DNA from: an uncultured Lachnospiraceae bacterium
GTDB taxonomy: Bacteria > Bacillota > Clostridia > Lachnospirales > Lachnospiraceae
Reading direction: 5' to 3'
NCBI GenBank assembly: GCA_910576535.1
Contig: CAJTKK010000019.1
Coordinates: 1 to 63,353, forward strand
Length of the DNA stretch: 63,353 nucleotides
Under the pieces are notes generated by a model. The model was not told the DNA's origin, ran no database searches, and saw only the letters and a list, made by a program, of their open reading frames with translations. Shown piece by piece: positions 1 through 6,979 of the stretch (position 1 is the stretch's first letter; each line of letters starts with the position of its first letter). Both the position numbers and the translations under genes were made by a program.

Positions 1-338
1 TATTCCTCGTCTGCCAGCAAATCGCCCATAATCAGATTGGAAACCAGACCTTTTGCGCTTCCCTCATAAATCTTATCCAGGAAATTTTTCGTCTGCGCCG
101 TCTGGTACTCCGCTTCCGAAACAAGCGTGGTATATTCGTTGCGGCGTCCGATTTTCTTTGCACTCAGAAAGCCTTTGTTCATCAGCCGTGACAGCAGTAC
201 AATCAGGGTGTTCTTTTGACACGGCTTGCCTCTTGCTGCCAGCCCATCCATGATATAGGGAAACAGTGTCACATCCTTCGGGTTTCCCCATACGATTTTC
301 ATAATTTCCAGTTCAGCATCGGAAATTTGCTGTACCAT
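1..338 (-). CDS. BlaI/MecI-family transcriptional repressor, 3' end cut by window
   Basis: Winged-helix repressor of the BlaI/MecI/CopY family, which normally binds a palindrome in its own promoter and is inactivated by a BlaR1/MecR1-type membrane protease. The visible 112 residues begin MVQQISDAELEIMKIVW, the typical start of helix 1, and contain the family pattern KNTLIVLLSRLMNKGFL followed by the wing residues IGRRNEYTTL. The start at 338 is chosen because AGGAGG at 345-350 sits 6 nt before it, while the ATG at 344 directly abuts the Shine-Dalgarno. The reading frame runs off the left edge of the window, so the C-terminal dimerisation part and any partner sensor are not seen. A promoter with an embedded palindrome lies just upstream, which supports autorepression. 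Confidence 0.88.
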   Translation of the reverse strand, partial: MVQQISDAELEIMKIVWGNPKDVTLFPYIMDGLAARGKPCQKNTLIVLLSRLMNKGFLSAKKIGRRNEYTTLVSEAEYQTAQTKNFLDKIYEGSAKGLVSNLIMGDLLADEE

Positions 339-378
339 TTTCATCCTCCTTGATGTATAACAAAATGTTGACAATCAA

Positions 379-407
379 AATATAACACCGTGTTATCCTT
401 CTGTCAA
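379..407 (-). promoter_or_regulatory. Promoter of the BlaI-family gene
   Basis: On the minus strand TTGACA (402-407) and TATATT (379-384) are separated by exactly 17 nt and lie about 40 nt upstream of the repressor start. Both hexamers are at or close to the sigma-A consensus. Confidence 0.75.
382..396. promoter_or_regulatory. Palindromic operator for the BlaI-family repressor
   Basis: ATAACACCGTGTTAT is a 15-bp palindrome with 7-bp arms around a central C. It overlaps the -10 hexamer and fills the spacer of the promoter, where a bound repressor would exclude RNA polymerase. The binding itself is inferred from position. Confidence 0.65.
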
Positions 408-417
408 GCAGATTTTT

Positions 418-920
418 TAGATGCCGGAAATGAGGAACGCTAACGTAGCAAGCATAAGAATGTCCTGCCTATTTTTTTCCATATAATCAAGAAGCCTGTC
501 TGTCCATCCATCACCGCTGATTATAATTTCTCCAATTGTATCTTTTGCATTTTCTTTACATGATTCGTATATAAACTGATTTAGTTCATTCAATATTTTT
601 TGTTCGCTCGTTTATACTGTTATCTTCTCCCGGATGATATAAATCATCAATTGCCACACATCTTCCGAGTAATTTTAAATTTTCTTTCATATAGTTTACA
701 ACCCGCTCTAAATAGACAGACAAAAAACCTATTTTTTCTAATCGCAACAAGGCATTGCAGTTCCCTATAAAAAAAGATTAGGTCAGTATAATAATCATTC
801 TTTCCTACTTGTAGATGGTACTCTTCCCCATAAAAATAAAATCTCTGCCAAATTCCAGTAGGAATTTTCCATATTCGTCAAAATGGCTTTTTTAATCATC
901 TTCCTTAATTTATAGCTAAA
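418..920 (-). pseudogene. Decayed DUF1016/YhcG-like PD-(D/E)XK nuclease remnant
   Basis: No intact frame exists, but shifting between frames on the minus strand gives pieces that read like the C-terminal nuclease domain of DUF1016 (YhcG) proteins: FLLEFGRDFIFMG (about 810-860), then EEYHLQVGKNDYYTDLIFFY and LQCLVAI (about 735-825), then YMKENLKLLGRC and a piece containing HPGEDNSI (about 600-690), close to the family's HPxENPSIG ending. At least two frameshifts separate the pieces, and the catalytic E-x-K region after CLVAI is lost. A further open stretch to the stop at 418 encodes about 55 residues that I do not recognise. Family members often sit near restriction-modification loci, as here. 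The assignment rests on remembered family sequence and is moderate. Confidence 0.5.
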
Positions 921-968
921 ACTATTACCAATTTATTTAATTATGTATATATCTTATTGTTTCTAACA

Positions 969-2780
969 TTAAGAGGGCAAGTTTTCGATTAAATCTCTAG
1001 TATAGCTCGCAGCAACTAAAGCTGCATATTCCTGCCAATCATCATTTTTATATTCATCGCAATAATCACATATTCCTCTAACAACTATATAGCCTGTTCC
1101 CATCTCCCAAGTTGCATCTGCTATTCCTGATGCTTCCATTTCTACTGCATAAACACTAAACTCTTTTTTTAATTGCTGTCTTTTTTGATAACTTTTTAAT
1201 AATGTATTTGCAGAAGCAATTTTTCCATAAAAAACTCTAGGGCAACCATCTCTCAGTTCATCATCTGGATGAGAAATAATTTGTCCATTTACGTCATGCA
1301 AGATATCCTCACAAGAAGGCTTTCTAAATCTTTTTACCGCATATTGATCAATGTATTTTTTCCATTCATATATATCATCATACTCCTTCGCATATATAGC
1401 ATTTAACGCTTCTAATAATAATGCAGATGGTAAAGACGGTTCTGAACGGCATATAATACCTTCACCTGTTTCTTTGACAAAATCATATTGCACAATTCCT
1501 TTTGAAACGACAATATCTCCTAACCGTATATGTTTTTTACTATCATCCGGCGAAGGAATTCCTCCCGCTATTCCTACCATAATTATTGACTCAATATTCT
1601 GAAAATGATTTTGCATGCTCATAGCCCTAATAGATGCTTTATTATTTCCCATTCCACATAATCCCAGTGCCACTTTATGTATTCCACCATTAGCACTCTT
1701 CATTTCTCCTACAAAAAATCTATGTCCTGCACCTTTGCCCTCAAAAAAATACTCTTTACCATTTTCCAACATCATTTTTACAGCTGCATATTCTTTAGGT
1801 AATGCTGTAATAATTCCTATCTTAATATCATCCGTATTTAACATCATATTCTCCTTTTTAATACTTGATGGTAAGATAATACCTTTTTCGCTTTCATATT
1901 CTACTATTCTTTTCCATTGTGAAGATTGTTTAAAATCATACAGTTCCTTTGCGTTGCACTGTTCAATAAACTTTAAAGCTTTAACTCCTTTATAATCTAA
2001 TTCATAAAGCTTTTTCACATAATCCATATAAGACAAATGACTATATTTTTCCCCCTCTGGTAAAATAAGTTTTGCATCAATCAAGGGAATATCCTTTAAA
2101 CATACAGCATGGAATTCATCTAAAAAACTTTTGATATATTCCCGGGTTATAAAGAGATTAACAACCGTGTCAATATGTTTATTATAATTATCACCCAATT
2201 CAAGCAATGGAACAATATACCTACTAATATATGCTTGATTTCCCAATTTTAAAGGAACAGAACGCAATTTATCTTCTATGGTTGAAGCTTTATAATAATC
2301 CGAGACAATCTCGTAAATTCTATGAGCCATTATTTCTATACCATTATCATTCAACCACGCTGCTTGTATATCTTTACTTGCACTTGCTTTCCTTTTCCTC
2401 ATTTTTCCAGGTAAACAAATCTTTTTTTTATTTTCAATAAAATCAATATAATGGTAACCCTTTTTCTTGATACCATTACCATGCTGAAGAATCTTTTTTT
2501 CTAGCAACTCGTCCAAATTGTATGAGCTTGAAATTAATTCTATTGTACCAAGTTTATTTAAATTTAAAGAATATAAACGGTTCACAATGGAAAATGCTAT
2601 ATCAGACTCAAGATAATTTGAAATAGGAATCATAATACTTTTATCACATAGCAAAAATGCCATCCTTGTAATTAAATTAAAACAAGAATATATCTGTTTA
2701 TAAGTATACGCTTTAGTTAAATGAAAAAGTTCTTGCAGTTCATAGTCAAGATGATAAATAAAAATATAATCCATTCTCAT
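969..2780 (-). CDS. Nucleoside phosphorylase-domain protein with unknown N-terminal region
   Basis: A 603-residue protein. Residues about 318-600 are a purine nucleoside phosphorylase / MTA-SAH nucleosidase superfamily domain: it opens with IGIITALPKEYAAV, continues with LCGMGNNKAS, MVGIAGGI and RLGDIVVS, and ends with YAVEMEASGIADA (about 547) and GICDYCDEYKND (about 570), the ribose-binding Glu and catalytic Asp positions of the family. Residues 1-310 match nothing I recognise; they are rich in Leu/Ile/Tyr and Lys and look helical. Free-standing housekeeping nucleosidases are about 230-280 residues, so this is a fusion of the type seen in prokaryotic conflict systems, where such domains cleave nucleosides or nucleotides. 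The gene starts 14 nt after its upstream neighbour stops, so the two probably form an operon. Function as a defence effector is inference. Confidence 0.8.
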   Translation of the reverse strand: MRMDYIFIYHLDYELQELFHLTKAYTYKQIYSCFNLITRMAFLLCDKSIMIPISNYLESDIAFSIVNRLYSLNLNKLGTIELISSSYNLDELLEKKILQHGNGIKKKGYHYIDFIENKKKICLPGKMRKRKASASKDIQAAWLNDNGIEIMAHRIYEIVSDYYKASTIEDKLRSVPLKLGNQAYISRYIVPLLELGDNYNKHIDTVVNLFITREYIKSFLDEFHAVCLKDIPLIDAKLILPEGEKYSHLSYMDYVKKLYELDYKGVKALKFIEQCNAKELYDFKQSSQWKRIVEYESEKGIILPSSIKKENMMLNTDDIKIGIITALPKEYAAVKMMLENGKEYFFEGKGAGHRFFVGEMKSANGGIHKVALGLCGMGNNKASIRAMSMQNHFQNIESIIMVGIAGGIPSPDDSKKHIRLGDIVVSKGIVQYDFVKETGEGIICRSEPSLPSALLLEALNAIYAKEYDDIYEWKKYIDQYAVKRFRKPSCEDILHDVNGQIISHPDDELRDGCPRVFYGKIASANTLLKSYQKRQQLKKEFSVYAVEMEASGIADATWEMGTGYIVVRGICDYCDEYKNDDWQEYAALVAASYTRDLIENLPS

Positions 2781-2794
2781 TTGTATGCTCTTCT

Positions 2795-3778
2795 CTATAA
2801 ATTGTTAAAATCATCAAAAAGTGACAACTGTTTATATTTTTCTTCTAGTTCAATATCTTCCTGCCCCATATCAAGAATTATTTTTTTTATATCTCCTTTA
2901 AGGCAAATACACTCCCACGCCAGCAATTCATCCGCCAATGGCTCATAAATGTCGTTATATAAATATATCTTTCTATTCCAAGTAAATGCCATTGCTATCT
3001 CAACAAGGGTATTTGCTCCAATATAATTTATTTGCCCTTTCTTAGTTCCATTGTAAATTAATACTGCTATCGTATCTTTTTCTCTAATTTTCTTTAAATA
3101 TGCACTGGACACTTTTCTTTTAAATTCACGAAAAGCTGATTCATCATACAAATTTATAGCTTCATTCTCTTCTTTCGGTATAATTGCTTTTACACCTTTT
3201 TTCCTCAAAATCTCTTGACACTCCAGCATTTTATCATAAAACAACATACTTCCACAAATAACAATTTTCTTTTTACCCGCTACTGTTTTATTATCATTCG
3301 TATTAGGAAAAAAAATATTCCTCATAGCTTTTTTGGCAGGAATACACAAATTAAATTCCATATATACTTTTTGCTCATTATTCAATACTATTTTCCCAAA
3401 CTCTTCCGGAGGTATAATTTGTTCTTCATCAACCGGCATAGGCAAATCTTTGGGTTTTTCTAAAAAATACAACGGCTTATTTCTGCTATAACAAAATCCA
3501 ATTTCATAACAGGTTGTTTTACCAACATATCCTTTAGGATTACAAACATATACCGCATCTGAATTGAGGATTTTTTCTAAAGTAATCATTTGAATTTCTT
3601 CTGGCGTAAACTCTGGATTATCCGTCTCAAATATAACAAATTCCTCTACACTATTACAAACTTTAGAACCATTAGGTGATGCAACGCTAAGCCCCATTTC
3701 CCGTAATAGACTGACAATTCTAACTACTTCTTTATATCGTTTTCTAAAGCTTCCAATAACCGATACCTGATAAGCCAT
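2795..3778 (-). CDS. Tandem nucleoside 2-deoxyribosyltransferase-like protein
   Basis: A 327-residue cytosolic protein made of two copies of a Rossmann-like nucleoside deoxyribosyltransferase-type fold. The first half (about 1-150) starts VSVIGSFRKRYKEV and carries ILNSDAVYVCNPKGYVG followed by TCYEIGFCYSRNKPLYFL. The second half (about 175-310) starts IVICGSMLFYDKM and carries KDTIAVLIYNGT, INYIGANTLVEIAMAF and NRKIYLYND. The pattern of GS near the N-terminus, a D/N pair before the GYxG or NYIG loop, and a Glu in the following helix (YEIG, VEIA) is typical of this superfamily, which cleaves or transfers N-glycosidic bonds and is related to TIR-like folds. Start 3778 is preferred over an earlier ATG because AAAGGGAG lies 9 nt upstream. 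It is the first gene of a probable two-gene operon with the phosphorylase-domain gene. Confidence 0.75.
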   Translation of the reverse strand: MAYQVSVIGSFRKRYKEVVRIVSLLREMGLSVASPNGSKVCNSVEEFVIFETDNPEFTPEEIQMITLEKILNSDAVYVCNPKGYVGKTTCYEIGFCYSRNKPLYFLEKPKDLPMPVDEEQIIPPEEFGKIVLNNEQKVYMEFNLCIPAKKAMRNIFFPNTNDNKTVAGKKKIVICGSMLFYDKMLECQEILRKKGVKAIIPKEENEAINLYDESAFREFKRKVSSAYLKKIREKDTIAVLIYNGTKKGQINYIGANTLVEIAMAFTWNRKIYLYNDIYEPLADELLAWECICLKGDIKKIILDMGQEDIELEEKYKQLSLFDDFNNL

Positions 3779-3852
3779 AAAACCAACTCCCTTTAAAGAC
3801 CTTTTCATTACATATCTACAAGAATTATGTCATTGTAACCCCATGGATTTTA

Positions 3853-4085
3853 TCATAATTCGTATTTCAATTTTGGTACTTCTGTTTTATACTCGATCTC
3901 CGTTCCCTCTAAGAACACCGTCACCACCACACCGCTCTCATGCACCTTGATATAATCAACATTAAATCAATGTTCAACTCATCAATGTCGATAGTGCCGC
4001 CCTGATCATTGGCAAAACCGCAAGCCAATTTCAAATATTCATCCCGCCAGAATTCATTATATTCAATATTTTGACTTTCCGCCAT
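3853..4085 (-). pseudogene. AlbA_2 (Schlafen-like) domain protein remnant
   Basis: The frame from 4085 begins MAESQNIEYNEFWRDEYLK, followed by a CGFANDQGGTI segment, the characteristic opening of AlbA_2 / Schlafen-AAA putative DNA- or RNA-binding proteins, which usually read on into a glycine-rich IGIDDDG segment. Here it breaks at about residue 37, and after a frameshift the sequence continues with DYIKVHESGVVVTVFLEG and ends TEVPKLKYEL with a stop at 3853. Full-length relatives have several hundred residues, so most of the gene is gone. It lies 18 nt after the res stop and was probably once downstream in the same operon. Confidence 0.55.
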
Positions 4086-4103
4086 AAACGCTTTTCCCAA
4101 TAA

Positions 4104-6977
4104 TCATTCAAAAAATCCATCTGTATCAAAGATGTGATCCAATTCATCTGTATTGATCGCGCGGAATACTTTATCTCTTGTTGCGGTTCGATACATATCC
4201 AGTCTTCTGAAACGATCTTTTCCGGCAGCATCCTTGCTCATACGGATCAATTGAATTCTTCCCACACCTGAATTCTGCCTTGCATATTCTGCAAAACCTT
4301 TTGCCTTTCCGAGATTATCTTTGAAGTCTGCATTATGTGGTTCCAGAATATCCATGACATATTCAAGCACAGGATCCTTCCTCACGATTATGAAGTCTGG
4401 GAATGTCGGTTTTACCTTCCCATCAATCTCATATGGAATACACAATGCCCACGATGCCCTTGATGGATTTCTGATCCAGCAGACAAAATCTTCGCGTTTT
4501 TCTTCTTCCGCAATGACACCGGCTTCCCAGCTATTTAATTTCATCTTGGCTACACCCGTCGTATCACTTACAAACAGATGACTCCTATATTCCTTGCCTC
4601 CACTCTCGTGTGGCACCTGTATTGTCTCTGGCAAACGGAAATTATGCTTACTAACCACATCACCATCCGAAACAATGCTGTCATAATCCCGGCGAACACT
4701 CTCAGAATCTATGGTTGCGATGTATCTGCGGTAATCATCGTTCAAACCATGGAAACGCGCCTCTGCATAATTGTGAAGTCTATTCATACAGTTTTCGTCA
4801 GCAACAAACAGAATGACATCTACCTTAAAAGCCGTAAGATCATTCATGTCCACATATTTGTTTCCATATGCCATGCCGATGCCTTCACGCCCCAACTTAG
4901 TATCAGCAATTTGAAACTGTCGTTCAATATCGGTATCGGTCGTTGTAAACATATCGTGTACAGAGTAATTATCCACGGTTTCACCAAATGCATCGAAAAT
5001 CTGAGTAGCCAGTTTAAATTGCTTTACATCTTTAATCAGATCATCATATTTACCTTTCGCTTTCAAATTTTCCACATAGTCACGAATCATCTGCACAATC
5101 TCATTCTGTACTTCTCGGATTGCTTCCCTGTGTAATCGTGACATACTGAGCAGATGCGCCATACGGAACAGGGATTTCAAATAGTCATTGATACGCAGTT
5201 CCCTAACATTATAAGACAGGAGACCGGCATCGTTAATAAACTTCATTACACTTTCACGATCAAACAGACCCTCCGGCTCCTCTTGTACTGGCATAACATT
5301 CTCGCCATCAGAAACAGACGCTGAACTCAATTTCTCTAAATCTGCATCTGTTGATGCAACAGCCGCTTCAACCTGTCCACCAGCGGTCGGATTTGAAATG
5401 TCACTCTGTACAAGAGACCGAATACTATCTATTGAAGGATGCTCTACACCTAAAGGTGTCGCTTGCTCTATAGGAACACTTTCTGATGTTTTCTGTGTTA
5501 TTCCATATGGAGCCAACGGTTCTACAACATGCCCAATAAAAGCGTTTAATGTCATTTGTCCCGGATAAGACGATGTACTTTGTCTCCTCGGTCTAACAGT
5601 CAACGTTTCAAAATGTCTTCCTGATACGGATTCCCCATAGATGTCAGTAGGAATATCTCCGCCTTCTGCACTTTGCAAAGCTTCCACTACATCTTTTACC
5701 GTATTTTCATTGAAATACGGCAAATAGAGATGAACGTCATTCAAAACATCGTCCACCTGAACATGCATCTGCATCGGTGTCCTCACCATACGACCCAAAA
5801 GCTGTGCAATATATGTGGCATCAGTAGCATGCTTAAAGGACATCATGGTCTCTGCACGTGGACAATCCCAACCAGTAGAAAGATTTTCTTTGAAGAAAAC
5901 CACTCTAATATTTCTATCGTCAGCTATTCTGGATGGTTCCTCGTATCTGACCTCAATACCGTTTATCATGAGCGTCTGGCTTGTCGCCCCAAAAGTGTGT
6001 ACTATCTGACCTACATCGAACTTGAAGCCTGTGCGTTCCTCAATTTTGCTAATGCAATCATCAAGATCCGTATCCGTTAGTTTGCCTCCCGTTCCATTCA
6101 GCACCTGGATAATTAGGATTGGATTCACATAAGCATAGTGTTGTTCAAAGCAATACTGAGTCCAGTGCTCCCATTTTTCTTTCCAATCATCGGCAGCAGC
6201 TTGAAGAATAGCCATGTCAGTATTAATAGAATTCTCTTCCGGATAAGTTATTACAATTCTGTCCTTCAACAGACCGGACGCTCTAACTTCGTCTGCTGAA
6301 ACAATTGACTTATGAATAGTTGAAGAAGTACCTTCGACAAGGGCATTGAACCGCTGTGTAGTAGCAGACATACCGATAACCACAGGCATAGGTGGAATCC
6401 CGTCAGAGCTGCTGCCTTTGATAAACTTCTGCATTATTGTTGTTGCCTTGCTGGCTTCCCGGCCCTGCATCCCACGATGAGCCTCATCAATGATAAAATA
6501 AAGCCTATCGCTTTTCTCTCTTACGGTATTTGCAAGAGTCTTCCAGATAGTATAGGATCGTCCATCTCCATTTTTTGTTAGTTTTGAGGATACGGATAGT
6601 TTCTGCGTATTCAGAAAATATATGTGTCCATCCTCAAATACTTCCTTATCAAAGGATTCCTCTGAAATCGTCACGCATTGTGATAAACGGATTTTATCTG
6701 CCTTCAAGTCAATCTTTAACTTGGACTGCTCATTAAGCTGTGGGGAGTCTGACAACCACACGACAATAGCATCCGGCTGTTCTGCATAGGTTTCATCTCC
6801 ATACAGAATATTTTCAATAAGAGTAGACATTATGATCGTCTTTCCGGCTCCTGTGGGAGCAGTGAATGAAACCACCTGCGGAACATGAGTCCTATGGTAG
6901 CTTCCCATCGCCTCCGCCGTCTTCATGCGAATCTCACTCATTACTCTTTTCTGAAAAGGAAATAATTCTACTTTCAT
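4104..6977 (-). CDS. res: Type III restriction-modification system, restriction subunit Res
   Basis: A 957-residue SF2 helicase-nuclease that, with Mod, cuts DNA carrying unmethylated recognition sites after ATP-driven communication between sites. Visible motifs are Walker A APTGAGKT (40-47), the DEAH box in FIIDEAHRGMQG (about 166), SATTQRF (about 205) and helicase motif V-VI segments STGWDCPRAE and QLLGRMVRTP (about 380-400). The C-terminal nuclease region shows FPDFIIV (about 859) followed by YVMDILEPHN, the position of the PD-(D/E)XK core; the usual E-x-K is here E-P-H, so the endonuclease motif is atypical. The start is supported by GGGAGG overlapping the mod stop codon. The gene begins 2 nt after mod ends, so the subunits are translationally linked. 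Length and motif set look complete. Confidence 0.92.
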   Translation of the reverse strand: MKVELFPFQKRVMSEIRMKTAEAMGSYHRTHVPQVVSFTAPTGAGKTIIMSTLIENILYGDETYAEQPDAIVVWLSDSPQLNEQSKLKIDLKADKIRLSQCVTISEESFDKEVFEDGHIYFLNTQKLSVSSKLTKNGDGRSYTIWKTLANTVREKSDRLYFIIDEAHRGMQGREASKATTIMQKFIKGSSSDGIPPMPVVIGMSATTQRFNALVEGTSSTIHKSIVSADEVRASGLLKDRIVITYPEENSINTDMAILQAAADDWKEKWEHWTQYCFEQHYAYVNPILIIQVLNGTGGKLTDTDLDDCISKIEERTGFKFDVGQIVHTFGATSQTLMINGIEVRYEEPSRIADDRNIRVVFFKENLSTGWDCPRAETMMSFKHATDATYIAQLLGRMVRTPMQMHVQVDDVLNDVHLYLPYFNENTVKDVVEALQSAEGGDIPTDIYGESVSGRHFETLTVRPRRQSTSSYPGQMTLNAFIGHVVEPLAPYGITQKTSESVPIEQATPLGVEHPSIDSIRSLVQSDISNPTAGGQVEAAVASTDADLEKLSSASVSDGENVMPVQEEPEGLFDRESVMKFINDAGLLSYNVRELRINDYLKSLFRMAHLLSMSRLHREAIREVQNEIVQMIRDYVENLKAKGKYDDLIKDVKQFKLATQIFDAFGETVDNYSVHDMFTTTDTDIERQFQIADTKLGREGIGMAYGNKYVDMNDLTAFKVDVILFVADENCMNRLHNYAEARFHGLNDDYRRYIATIDSESVRRDYDSIVSDGDVVSKHNFRLPETIQVPHESGGKEYRSHLFVSDTTGVAKMKLNSWEAGVIAEEEKREDFVCWIRNPSRASWALCIPYEIDGKVKPTFPDFIIVRKDPVLEYVMDILEPHNADFKDNLGKAKGFAEYARQNSGVGRIQLIRMSKDAAGKDRFRRLDMYRTATRDKVFRAINTDELDHIFDTDGFFE

Positions 6978-6979
6978 GG

